Position numbers and translations under genes: made by a program
Shown: in pieces, positions 1 to 6,018 of the stretch
How positions within the stretch are numbered: the first letter of the stretch is position 1
How the letters are laid out: the number at the start of each line of letters is the position of its first letter
Notes under the pieces: generated by a model
What the model was told of the DNA's origin: nothing
Database searches by the model: none
Seen by the model: only the letters and a program-made list of their open reading frames with translations
Virus record (IMG/VR): IMGVR_UViG_3300044491_002565
Span: 1-37,567 of that record
Strand: one strand, 5' to 3'
From: a virus
Length of the DNA: 37,567 nucleotides

Positions 1-898
1 ATTGTTGTGCCTCGTAAGAAACGCGAGCGTCGTTGGCATATAAACCAACCATCTGCTCAAGGTTGTTGATGATCTCTTCGTAAGACGGAAGACCGTCTTG
101 GCCTTCGTGGCGGTCTTTGGAAACGATAGATGCGAGAAGTGTGTCGAAGGATGCACCTTCATCAATCCAATCTCCAACGTCATACCCACCTTTGGCCGGG
201 AGGTTGTCCCACTCAAACGAGTCGGGTTGTGCGTATAGGAACTGGCAGCCAGGGTTGTCCCCAGCCACTTCTTTCATGAGCGCTACACCAGGCTCGTCTC
301 GATCTGGACACAGGATGATTCGATGGCCGCGAAATAACGTTGAATAATCTCCGTTTTGCCTGTACTGACCACTTCCTCCAAGGAACGTGACAGCAGGCAA
401 GCCAATTGCCCATAATTTATCGGCACACAATTCTCCTTCGACAATGAAGAGGGGATGCTTTGTGGCCTTCGATGCTTCGATGGCATCGTTGTAGCGATAG
501 GGAAGAACGGAAGCACGAACTTCCTCGACTAGCACTTTCCGTTGCGGACTTTCTTTAGGAACTGTTGGATAGTCCTGAAAAATCTGCTTCCTACCTGACG
601 TGTCGTCTCGGACAACGTCTAGAACCTTGTCACCAGAACGGTTCTCGTAAGTGAATGTGTAACGCTCTGCAGGGCGCGGGGGACGCTCCCATCGCTCAAG
701 AGGGGCGACGATATTGCGAATTTCAGCTCGGTGCTTGTCGCCTTCGTCGTTGAAACAGTTGTATGCGCCAGTTGTCATGTTTACGGACAGATTGCTCCCG
801 CCGCATGCGGGACACACGTACTTCCCTTTCTCCTTGGTGGGCTCAAGTTTGTCTAGGTGATCCAGGATCGAGAACGCCATGAGGGAGGGCTGGGTCAT
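1..898 (-). CDS. DNA primase, zinc-ribbon plus TOPRIM (partial, C-terminus off the left edge)
   Basis: This leftward reading frame is open from the ATG at 898 to the window edge (299 codons), so the C-terminal part is missing. The N-terminus carries a zinc-binding module: CPAC at residues 29-32, a third cysteine in YNCFND at about 48, and a histidine at about 56. A TOPRIM domain follows, with the acidic glutamate in VEGE (about 153-156), FLGGSG (172-177) and the DxD pair in CPDRDEPG (about 197-204). Together these are typical of phage primases or primase-helicases that lay RNA primers for DNA replication. The missing C-terminus would show whether a RepA-like or DnaB-like ATPase is fused. ATG 880 is an in-frame alternative start; neither start has a clear Shine-Dalgarno. 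It diverges from the rightward recombination genes across an intergenic region holding a palindrome. Confidence 0.85.
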   Translation of the reverse strand, partial: MTQPSLMAFSILDHLDKLEPTKEKGKYVCPACGGSNLSVNMTTGAYNCFNDEGDKHRAEIRNIVAPLERWERPPRPAERYTFTYENRSGDKVLDVVRDDTSGRKQIFQDYPTVPKESPQRKVLVEEVRASVLPYRYNDAIEASKATKHPLFIVEGELCADKLWAIGLPAVTFLGGSGQYRQNGDYSTLFRGHRIILCPDRDEPGVALMKEVAGDNPGCQFLYAQPDSFEWDNLPAKGGYDVGDWIDEGASFDTLLASIVSKDRHEGQDGLPSYEEIINNLEQMVGLYANDARVSYEAQQ

Positions 899-950
899 GC
901 AGTTCTAACAGGAATTTCAGTGGCGACAAGGGGTTTTATCAGTCTTTAAT

Positions 951-966
951 AGTCCAAGGTTGGACT
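951..966. promoter_or_regulatory. Perfect inverted repeat, candidate operator
   Basis: The 16 bases read AGTCCAA-GG-TTGGACT, a perfect 7-bp inverted repeat with a 2-base centre. It lies between the divergent primase gene (start 898) and the RHH-like gene (start about 1063), where a repressor could control both directions. Ribbon-helix-helix dimers bind short inverted repeats of this kind, and the adjacent gene encodes such a protein. Binding is inferred, not shown. Confidence 0.45.
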
Positions 967-1062
967 TCAGCATTTCTTCGGAATTGGGCCTTGCACACCA
1001 TGCGCAGGGTGGGTAAGTTGTGCCGGAGCTGCAAAAGCCAACCGCTCAATTCTCTGTATTCC

Positions 1063-1314
1063 ATGACACATACGGCTCATGGTGAACATAAAAAACGCCG
1101 CCACGTCCTACTTACAGAGACAGCGTGGTCTCACTTGGGCGACATCGCTCATGAGGCTCGATTGTCAAATAGTGAGACGCTGGAGCGTTTGGTACGTTCC
1201 ACCCCTGTCTGGGAAGGCACCGCAACTCTCGCGAATAATGCGTGGGAAGTTTGCATGGACCACACCCAGGAAGCAGTCAGTCCTTCCGATCTATTTCCAG
1301 ATGAAAGCATCTGA
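1063..1314 (+). CDS. Small ribbon-helix-helix-like DNA-binding protein
   Basis: The product is 83 aa from ATG 1063. Residues about 10-45 (KKRRHVLLTETAW, then LGDIAHEARLSNSETLERLVR) fit the RHH/CopG pattern: a basic beta-strand, a helix, a turn with S-x-S-E, and a second helix. The acidic C-terminal tail has no recognisable domain. The frame also opens at a TTG at 991, but the extra 24 residues look unlike the family, so the ATG is preferred. It is the first gene of the rightward block, follows a palindrome at 951-966, and overlaps the next gene by 14 bases. A role as a local transcriptional regulator is inferred from fold and position. Confidence 0.6.
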   Translation: MTHTAHGEHKKRRHVLLTETAWSHLGDIAHEARLSNSETLERLVRSTPVWEGTATLANNAWEVCMDHTQEAVSPSDLFPDESI

Positions 1315-1552
1315 ACTCGCCCTACACTTGCGGACCTACCTTGCTTCGCACGAAGACTGCGAGGTGAAGCTGTTTTGCGAACAAGTGGTCTTTGACGACG
1401 TGTTCGACGTGAATGAATGTGAGGTGATCACTGACATTCGCGTTGTGAACGACTGGCTTCTACCTGGAGAAAGTCTCGTTGTGGGTGAGGCGGAAAACCC
1501 TGGAAAGTACCTCGTTCTCTTCTACAACTCCAAAGATGTCCCCCGTAACTGA
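1301..1552 (+). CDS. Hypothetical protein, acidic, 83 aa
   Basis: This frame begins at ATG 1301 inside the end of the RHH-like gene and runs to 1552, overlapping the start of the Sak3 gene by 17 bases. The product is acidic and mixed alpha/beta: ELALHLRTYLASHED is helical, and the rest looks like short strands (VKLFCEQVVF, EVITDIRVV, YLVLFYNSK). I recognise no family. Being sandwiched and overlapped on both sides in one operon supports it as a real gene. A longer upstream extension in the same frame (from 1079) is only the shadow of the RHH gene. Its function may be linked to recombination or early regulation, but nothing in the sequence shows this. Confidence 0.6.
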   Translation: MKASELALHLRTYLASHEDCEVKLFCEQVVFDDVFDVNECEVITDIRVVNDWLLPGESLVVGEAENPGKYLVLFYNSKDVPRN

Positions 1553-2411
1553 ACAAACCAACGCTCTCCTCGTTGACCGCATGAACGGCATGTTCGCTCC
1601 TCTTGAAATCACTGCTGAGCAGTTCACCAAGGCATACGACACGTCTGAGATTGGTCCTCATATTGAGAAGGACTACAAAGGACTGTCCTATTTGTCTTGG
1701 CCTTTCGCCTATCGCTATCTGAAGGAGCACTTTCCCACTCTCTTCGTCGCTTTTGAAGAGAAGACATTGGGAGAAGTGGTGTTTGGCTGTCCTGGTGCCT
1801 ACTACCTGCGCCCCTATTTGACTGACGGCTCTCGCCGCACAGTCGCTCTTGTGTTCCCGATCATGGACCGGAAGCACAATGCAATCAAGGAGCTGGATGG
1901 TCGTGCCATCAGCGACAACTGCCAGCGTGCAGCAGTTAAAGCAATTGCCACCTTCACTGGCTTGGGCCTTCGCCTTTATGCCGGTGAAGACATTCCAAAG
2001 GAGGATGTTTCCAATGGCGCACAAAAGAAGCCGGTTCGCAGCAGTGCAGCGACTAAAGAAACTGCACCTCCAGCCCAAGACGCATCTGCAGAAGCTGCGT
2101 TTGATGGCAAGCAAGCGCTGGTGGACTTCTGTAATGCCAATCCCTTGGGCTTCATCGACAAGAAAGCCTGCCAAATGGCGGTAAAAGAAAGCCTTGAAAA
2201 CATCGGCCTCAATACGGGTGCCAATGTCAAAAACAAGGGTGACTTCGGCAATACCATCACTACGCTCGTCGCGGCCTGGACTAAAAACCAAGGGATCAAG
2301 ATCACTAAAGCCGACATGGCTAAGGAGATCGATGCCATTCGGGCTAAGTGCGACGAAAGCCCTGCTGCTGCCGTGCAAGCAGTAAAGGCTTTCCATGAAG
2401 CAAAAAAGTAG
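1536..2411 (+). CDS. Single-strand annealing protein, Sak3/DUF1071 family
   Basis: The product is 291 aa from ATG 1536. Residues about 47-155 show the DUF1071 (Sak3-type recombinase) pattern: YLSWPFAYRYLKEHFP, a strand-rich stretch, FPIMDRKHNAIKELDGRAISDNCQRAAVKAIA, then GLGLRLYAGEDIP. The family anneals complementary single strands in phage recombination and replication. A low-complexity Ala/Ser/Thr/Pro linker follows (about 160-190), then a helical C-terminal domain (about 195-291) with YxxF-like and lysine-rich helices, possibly for DNA or SSB contact. The partner RecB-like exonuclease lies downstream with one tiny gene between. ATG 1536 is preferred over the frame's earlier GTG at 1479, whose extra residues are the shadow of the preceding gene. 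Confidence 0.85.
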   Translation: MSPVTEQTNALLVDRMNGMFAPLEITAEQFTKAYDTSEIGPHIEKDYKGLSYLSWPFAYRYLKEHFPTLFVAFEEKTLGEVVFGCPGAYYLRPYLTDGSRRTVALVFPIMDRKHNAIKELDGRAISDNCQRAAVKAIATFTGLGLRLYAGEDIPKEDVSNGAQKKPVRSSAATKETAPPAQDASAEAAFDGKQALVDFCNANPLGFIDKKACQMAVKESLENIGLNTGANVKNKGDFGNTITTLVAAWTKNQGIKITKADMAKEIDAIRAKCDESPAAAVQAVKAFHEAKK

Positions 2412-2421
2412 ATCTAGCGGC

Positions 2422-2440
2422 GGCTCTCTTAGCGAGAGCC
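2422..2440 (+). terminator. Hairpin after the annealase gene, possible weak terminator
   Basis: GGCTCTC, loop TTAGC, GAGAGCC forms a perfect 7-bp stem 10 bases after the annealase stop codon. No U-run follows directly, but GTTTGTTT occurs at 2453-2460. It could be a weak terminator, an attenuator or an mRNA-stabilising end. Confidence 0.4.
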
Positions 2441-2471
2441 TTCGCTGGCACTGTTTGTTTCCACCCTGATC

Positions 2472-2618
2472 ATGGTCCTCTCCTCGATCCTGCCTAATGG
2501 AATTTCTGATGACCCGCTTGGTTTATTCCTGGTTGTTAGCGCGGCTGGGCTTACCACCTGGCTTTTCATCTACACCGCCTGGAAAGTAATCCGTGGCGTG
2601 CCTCGACCTCCAACTTGA
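2472..2618 (+). CDS. Tiny single-pass membrane protein, 48 aa
   Basis: This frame runs from ATG 2472 to TGA 2618. The product has a short acidic N-terminus (GISDDPLG), one hydrophobic segment of about 22 residues (residues 16-37: LGLFLVVSAAGLTTWLFIYTA), then a short basic tail (KVIRGVPRPP). By the positive-inside rule the tail is predicted to face the cytoplasm. It lies between the annealase and exonuclease genes and may overlap the upstream GTG start of the exonuclease. No family is recognised. Its place among recombination genes may simply reflect operon packing. Confidence 0.5.
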   Translation: MVLSSILPNGISDDPLGLFLVVSAAGLTTWLFIYTAWKVIRGVPRPPT

Positions 2619-2625
2619 ACGCCTC

Positions 2626-3387
2626 ATGAAACTTCGCCGCTACGACCCAAACAGGCTTCAGATCAACAAGAAGCGTTATTACGTTTCCGATGATCTGCCT
2701 AACGTCGATCCCGGCGTGGTGCTGCCTTCTGTGACCACCGTGGCATCAGCTACGGCTCCCATTGGTAAGACCATGGCGCTGATCAATTGGAGAAAGCGTG
2801 TCGGTGACGCTGAGGCAAATCGACGCACCCGCAATGCCGTGGAACGTGGTAACTGGCTCCACGGCGTTCTTGAAGATCAATTCAATGGCGAGGACATCGA
2901 AATCCACTTCGATCAGTTCCCGCAATACATTCCGTATTACGCCTCGATTGAATCGTTCTTAGAGCGCATTGACGAGCCTCAGCTCGTCGAAAGCGCAATT
3001 GCCTGGTTCTGCCCGTCCAGGCAAATTGGATATGCCGGCACCTTCGACATGTTGGCCACCATGGAAGATGGCAGTTATGCCCTCCTCGATTGGAAAACCA
3101 GCTACAAGGAAAAGCCCGATTATCAGCTCGCTGACTATCGAATGCAGCTTGGCGCATATGCACAAGCCATCGAACAGATGTATGACATCGAAATCGATCA
3201 GGCGCACTGTGCAATTTCCATATATGACCCCGACAAAGGGGAAGGGCAAGAGGCTCAAATTGTGAGCCTCGACGGCACAGAGCTGATTGCTCAAGCCGGA
3301 ATCATGGCGCAGAAGACTCAACAGTTCTTCAATGACCACTATCCAGGTGGTTCGCCATTCACCCTCGCCGTAGACAAGGGCTCCTAG
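2626..3387 (+). CDS. RecB/Cas4-like PD-(D/E)XK exonuclease
   Basis: The product is 253 aa from ATG 2626; GTG 2593 would add 11 residues. The nuclease motifs are in order: RGNWLHGVLE (74-83, helix with His79), Glu122 in QLVESAIAW, GTFDM (138-142) with Asp141, LLDWKTS (153-159) with Asp155 and Lys157, and the helix QLGAYAQAIEQ (174-184) with Gln174 and Tyr178. This is the RecB-family layout used by phage exonucleases that resect double-strand ends to give single strands for an annealase. With the Sak3 protein at 1536-2411 it forms a two-component recombination system. The C-terminal 40 residues are helical without a recognised domain. Alternative readings as a Cas4-like or AddB-like nuclease are within the same fold. 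Confidence 0.85.
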   Translation: MKLRRYDPNRLQINKKRYYVSDDLPNVDPGVVLPSVTTVASATAPIGKTMALINWRKRVGDAEANRRTRNAVERGNWLHGVLEDQFNGEDIEIHFDQFPQYIPYYASIESFLERIDEPQLVESAIAWFCPSRQIGYAGTFDMLATMEDGSYALLDWKTSYKEKPDYQLADYRMQLGAYAQAIEQMYDIEIDQAHCAISIYDPDKGEGQEAQIVSLDGTELIAQAGIMAQKTQQFFNDHYPGGSPFTLAVDKGS

Positions 3388-3431
3388 CTCTGTCTGCGTC
3401 GCTAACTTCTGTTCTGATTCTTTCTTTCTCA

Positions 3432-3716
3432 ATGGCCAATCAGCCTCTGTACAAAGCCGACATCCAGATCCCTGCGGACGTATTCCGTGAGGCAAAAGAT
3501 GCTGGCCCCAACGACAAAGGGCTCTATACGATCACTGCTTCCTTCTGGAACAACGATCGTCGTCAAAACGATCGCCAGCCCAACTTCACTGGCCAAGTGC
3601 AAGTGAAAGGCCGTCGCGATGGTGCCAAGGGGTATTGCTCCATGTGGGACAACAGCGGTGGCGCTAGTGCTCCTGCAGCAGCAGCTTCTTCTTCGTCGGG
3701 TGACGATCTGTTCTGA
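3432..3716 (+). CDS. Putative small SSB-like protein with acidic C-terminal tip
   Basis: The product is 94 aa. Residues 1-73 look beta-rich (YKADIQIPADVF, GLYTITASFWNN, NFTGQVQVKG, GYCSMW), compatible with a compact single-stranded-DNA-binding barrel, although they are shorter than a classic OB-fold SSB. Then comes a Gly/Ala/Ser linker (75-89) and the tip GDDLF. An intrinsically disordered linker ending in an acidic-plus-aromatic tip is the hallmark of bacterial and phage SSBs, where it recruits partner enzymes. It directly follows the exonuclease and is followed by a strong hairpin terminator. The assignment relies on architecture and context, not on an aligned SSB motif, so another DNA-metabolism accessory role is possible. 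Confidence 0.5.
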   Translation: MANQPLYKADIQIPADVFREAKDAGPNDKGLYTITASFWNNDRRQNDRQPNFTGQVQVKGRRDGAKGYCSMWDNSGGASAPAAAASSSSGDDLF

Positions 3717-3723
3717 TCTATCC

Positions 3724-3750
3724 GGGGCGCCCTTTGGCGCCCCTTCTTCT
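3724..3750 (+). terminator. Rho-independent terminator
   Basis: A perfect 8-bp GC-rich stem (GGGGCGCC, loop CTTT, GGCGCCCC, 3724-3743) is followed by TTCTTCT, eight bases after the stop of the SSB-like gene. The next gene starts only 9 bases beyond the stem, so the hairpin may partly terminate and partly insulate its start site. Confidence 0.8.
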
Positions 3751-3751
3751 C

Positions 3752-4048
3752 ATGAAATGTACTGATTGCAAGTTTTACGCGGAGGTCGCTGGTGGCGCTC
3801 CCTTTTACGAAGGTGACTTCAAGCGTCCCGCTGGAGAGTGCCGCCGAAATGCTCCATCCTCCAAGCTTGCCGGCCCCAAATTTGCTGGCGAAATGGCCAT
3901 TGCCCATTGGCCGGTCGTAGCTGCTGATGATTGGTGCGGTGAATTCCTTAACAAGCCGGCTGCTCCCTCAGTCCCTCCCCTGGAAATTCAACAAGCGCCT
4001 GTTATTCCTAAACGTGCCTCTCGCACCGTCAAGAAGAAAGCATCATGA
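3752..4048 (+). CDS. Small zinc-finger-like protein, four conserved cysteines
   Basis: The product is 98 aa from ATG 3752, immediately after the terminator hairpin. It starts MKCTDCKFY, continues with GECRRNAP at about residues 29-36, and has DDWCGEF at about 64-70. CxxC, then a third and a fourth cysteine with W before the last, is a common small-protein pattern in phages and prophages and probably binds one zinc ion. A Pro/Ala/Lys-rich tail follows, ending RTVKKKAS, which could contact nucleic acid. The gene overlaps the next by an ATGA, so the two are co-translated. The exact function is unknown. An in-frame TTG at 3734 lies inside the hairpin and is unlikely to be the start. Confidence 0.65.
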   Translation: MKCTDCKFYAEVAGGAPFYEGDFKRPAGECRRNAPSSKLAGPKFAGEMAIAHWPVVAADDWCGEFLNKPAAPSVPPLEIQQAPVIPKRASRTVKKKAS

Positions 4049-4197
4049 GCATCATTGGCATCGTCAAGCCCTTGAGCAAAGACACCAAGCGCATCCTGGA
4101 GCTGCGTAAAAAAGGTGTTTCTTATCAAATGATTGCAATTGCAGTGGGCCTCTCTCACGAGACCGTCCGTCGCGTCTGCAAGCAGCATCTTGACTGA
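4045..4197 (+). CDS. Small helix-turn-helix protein, 50 aa
   Basis: ATG 4045 overlaps the preceding stop (ATGA) and the frame ends at 4197. The product is almost entirely one helix-turn-helix unit: LSKDTKRILELRKKGVSYQMIA, then VGLSHETVRRVCKQHL. It resembles the C-terminal HTH of resolvases and invertases (Hin type) and other short phage DNA-binding proteins. With no catalytic domain it is likely a small regulator or a DNA-binding accessory. The translational coupling to the zinc-finger gene suggests they act at the same time. Confidence 0.65.
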   Translation: MSIIGIVKPLSKDTKRILELRKKGVSYQMIAIAVGLSHETVRRVCKQHLD

Positions 4198-4210
4198 GTT
4201 TCAGCAATGG

Positions 4211-4393
4211 ATGGAGCAATCGCCTCAGCCATTACCCATCTTCCGCAAAGGCACGTCGGTGAAAGTGTTTATGGGAGCTGGCTGGCAAGCTGCTTCTGTG
4301 ACCAATTCATCTCGCAAGCGATGCGAAGTGAAGCTCAAACAAGGCAACAAGACAGTCAACGTCTTTGACCGACGCAACATCAAACCTTCTTAA
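4211..4393 (+). CDS. Small SH3/Tudor-like protein, 60 aa
   Basis: The product is 60 aa from ATG 4211, 13 bases after the HTH gene; a TTG at 4190 could extend it by 7 residues. The pattern GTSVKVFMGAGWQAASV, then RCEVKLKQGNKTVNVFDRRNIKP, fits a five-strand small barrel of SH3/KOW/Tudor type, with a conserved G-W in the first turn. Such domains bind nucleic acid or peptides. A second protein with a similar pattern lies at 5438-5809. The gene ends five bases before the MazG start. No specific role can be given. Confidence 0.5.
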   Translation: MEQSPQPLPIFRKGTSVKVFMGAGWQAASVTNSSRKRCEVKLKQGNKTVNVFDRRNIKPS

Positions 4394-4397
4394 ATCA

Positions 4398-4763
4398 ATG
4401 GCTCATTGCTCATCTCTTGACATCAACGAGTATCAGCAGAAGGCTCGTTACACCGCCATCTATCCAGATGCTGGCAATCCGAATTCCAATGGAGCCAACA
4501 TGGTCTATCCAACGCTTGGCCTTTGCGGCGAAGCTGGTGAAGTGGCCGAAAAGGTGAAGAAAGTCATTCGCGACAAAGGAGGCCAGTTTGACGATGACAC
4601 TCGCCTGGCTATTTGTAAGGAACTTGGCGACGTACTTTGGTACGTGGCTCAAATTGCCTCTGAACTTAATCTCGATCTTTCCAATGTTGCTCAACAGAAT
4701 CTGGACAAACTGGCAGATCGTGCGAAGCGCGGCAAGATTAAAGGCAATGGCGATGACCGCTAA
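4398..4763 (+). CDS. mazG: MazG-like nucleotide pyrophosphohydrolase
   Basis: The product is 121 aa from ATG 4398; a TTG at 4365 would overlap the previous gene and is less likely. The all-alpha NTP-PPase motif is clear: GLCGEAGEVAEKVKKV (41-56) supplies Glu45 and Glu48, and KELGDVLWYVAQIA (74-87) supplies Glu75 and Asp78, which together bind Mg2+. The family hydrolyses nucleoside triphosphates to monophosphate and pyrophosphate. In cyanophages MazG has been proposed to alter host nucleotide or (p)ppGpp levels, or to clean up non-canonical dNTPs. It is a single-domain form. It sits upstream of ThyX in the same block, consistent with nucleotide-pool control during replication. Confidence 0.88.
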   Translation: MAHCSSLDINEYQQKARYTAIYPDAGNPNSNGANMVYPTLGLCGEAGEVAEKVKKVIRDKGGQFDDDTRLAICKELGDVLWYVAQIASELNLDLSNVAQQNLDKLADRAKRGKIKGNGDDR

Positions 4764-4787
4764 GGTGTAATCACCTGCGTAGCAAAT

Positions 4788-5189
4788 GTGTCAGCTCTTG
4801 AAGATCAATTCTTAGGACTATGGCAAGCCAAGTTTCCTTCAATCTCGCTAGAAAGGGAGTTTAGTGATGTCGAGGAATGGGAACGTGATTTCCAAGAGCG
4901 ATACGCAAAATCTAAGCGCTCAAAGCGTTACCGAGCTGATTTCGCGCATCCAGCAAGCAAATGCATCATCGAAATTCAAGGCGGCACTTATATGCGCGGC
5001 CGGCATGTCAGCGGATCGGGCTACGAACGTGACGCACGTAAATTTAACTTGGCGATGCTGAGTGGTTGGAAAGTGTTCCTGCTCACTTCGACCACGGCCA
5101 AAGACTCCGCTTGGATTGAGATGATTGCTGCCTATGTTGCTTCTCAATCTGGTCAGCAGCTTCCTCCATTAGAGCCTCAGCAGTCTTGA
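4788..5189 (+). CDS. PD-(D/E)XK endonuclease (DUF559/VSR-like phage nuclease)
   Basis: The product is 133 aa. The start is taken as GTG 4788, because the overlapping ATG at 4786 is in another frame that soon stops. The core matches small phage nucleases of the restriction-endonuclease fold: RYRADFAHP (about 47-55) with the motif Asp, CIIEIQGGTY (about 59-68) with the E-x-Q catalytic pair, GRHVSGSGYERDARKFNLAMLSGW (conserved GRH, R-D and K-x-N-x-x-x-x-GW), then a hydrophobic strand KVFLLT. Such enzymes act as Holliday-junction or branch nucleases or nickases in phage recombination; the substrate cannot be decided here. The last 107 bases overlap the antisense gene at 5083-5451. Confidence 0.75.
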   Translation: MSALEDQFLGLWQAKFPSISLEREFSDVEEWERDFQERYAKSKRSKRYRADFAHPASKCIIEIQGGTYMRGRHVSGSGYERDARKFNLAMLSGWKVFLLTSTTAKDSAWIEMIAAYVASQSGQQLPPLEPQQS

Positions 5190-5451
5190 GTTCATCATCT
5201 CTCAAGCTCATCGCTTGGCGGAGTTGGATGTTTTCCATCACAAGCGTTTGAACTGCCTCTTGCATGTTGCTCCAGCCTTGCAGCAAGTTCACGGAAATCT
5301 CTTTTAACTGCTCAATACTTGTGCAGTCTTCCAGAGCTTTCTTCTGGATTGAAAGAGAGAATTCACGCTCTAGGCTTCGTTCAAACGGCCCCATCTTCAC
5401 CAAGCGTTTCCCACCATCGTAGTGAAGGATCACTGGAATGCTGTATTCCAT
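5083..5451 (-). CDS. NblA-like helical protein on the opposite strand
   Basis: The product is 122 aa, leftward, from ATG 5451 with a purine-rich leader. The residues FERSLEREFSLSIQ (23-36), then SIEQLKEISVNLLQGW and a helix MQEAVQTLVMENIQLRQ, resemble the layout of cyanobacterial NblA (S-L-E-x-x-F at the start, two helices with a short turn), a phycobilisome-degradation adaptor. An N-terminal extension (EYSIPVILHYDGGKR), a coiled-coil C-terminus and a KRSLWPWSK tail make it longer than the ~60-aa NblA. The NblA link is by-eye similarity and uncertain. It is the only leftward gene amid the rightward early block; its 3' end overlaps the nuclease gene by 107 bases in antisense. It could equally be an unrelated helical phage protein. 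Confidence 0.6.
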   Translation of the reverse strand: MEYSIPVILHYDGGKRLVKMGPFERSLEREFSLSIQKKALEDCTSIEQLKEISVNLLQGWSNMQEAVQTLVMENIQLRQAMSLRDDELKTAEALMEEAADQIEKQHRQQSSQSKRSLWPWSK

Positions 5452-5809
5452 TGCACTTTCTTTTTCATTCAGCGTAAACAGACAACACACTGACAAAGTG
5501 TTTTGGAGACGTGTGGAACCGGCCGAGAATCCCGAACAAAACAGGGTGGTTCTCCCTTCTGCTCGCTTTCAAAAGCCTAAGAAAAGTCGCGGCCACAAGT
5601 TAAAAGAAGGCGAGCGTGTTGTTTTGCTGTCATTGACGGCTGGTGGCTGGATTTATTCCGGATTCAAAGGCACGATACTTTCGATAACATCTTCTTCAGA
5701 TTCGCTCGGCCGTTCTTGCCCCAGGGCAGTCGTCGAATGGGACGACGGGAATTCGCGTCCCTCTCATACCAGCACACACGCACTGTCTAGGCTTCGCCTC
5801 GATCAATGA
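5438..5809 (+). CDS. SH3/KOW-like small protein
   Basis: The product is 123 aa from ATG 5438; starts at GTG 5498 or GTG 5513 are possible and would avoid the 14-base overlap with the divergent NblA-like gene, so the start is unsettled. The N-terminal third is low in conservation signals. From about residue 52 the pattern HKLKEGERVVLLS, GGWIYSGFKGTILSI, AVVEWDDGNSRP and ALSRLRL fits a small SH3/KOW barrel with an insertion of about ten residues, like the protein at 4211-4393. It may bind nucleic acid or ribosomal components, as KOW proteins do, but nothing is diagnostic. It overlaps the next gene (ATGATG across the stop), indicating coupled translation. Confidence 0.55.
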   Translation: MLYSIALSFSFSVNRQHTDKVFWRRVEPAENPEQNRVVLPSARFQKPKKSRGHKLKEGERVVLLSLTAGGWIYSGFKGTILSITSSSDSLGRSCPRAVVEWDDGNSRPSHTSTHALSRLRLDQ

Positions 5810-6018
5810 TGGATTTCTCTCCAGCACCCAACAAGAACTATGAAGAACAGCGCTTTGATCACTTGGCGGAATGCGTGGATGAATACCTTGGAGGAACAGG
5901 AAATGAAATGGGCATTGATTTCTTCATTCGCGATTTAAAGAAAGCTTGCCTCGATCTTTCTTCATATCACCGTAAAGTGCTGGATGACTGCACCACATTT
6001 GCGGACTACCTGCCGTGA
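5806..6018 (+). CDS. Small conserved-looking hypothetical protein, 70 aa
   Basis: ATG 5806 overlaps the upstream stop, and the frame ends at 6018 inside the GTGA that starts thyX. The product is acidic and mostly helical: NYEEQRFDHLAECVDEYLGG, then GIDFFIRDLKKACLDLSSYHRKVLDD. It looks like the short acidic proteins often found beside phage nucleotide-metabolism genes, but I cannot assign a family. Tight overlap on both sides supports a real, co-translated gene. A role as a small adaptor or regulator of the neighbouring enzyme is only a guess. Confidence 0.65.
   Translation: MMDFSPAPNKNYEEQRFDHLAECVDEYLGGTGNEMGIDFFIRDLKKACLDLSSYHRKVLDDCTTFADYLP

Noticed and set aside
1428-2396. A 322-codon leftward open frame opposite the annealase gene
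   Set aside because: The sense frame has an unmistakable Sak3/DUF1071 domain; the antisense product shows no recognisable motif.
4764-4787. AGGTG-TAAT-CACCT inverted repeat after mazG
   Set aside because: The stem is only 5 bp with no U-run; too weak to call as a terminator or operator.
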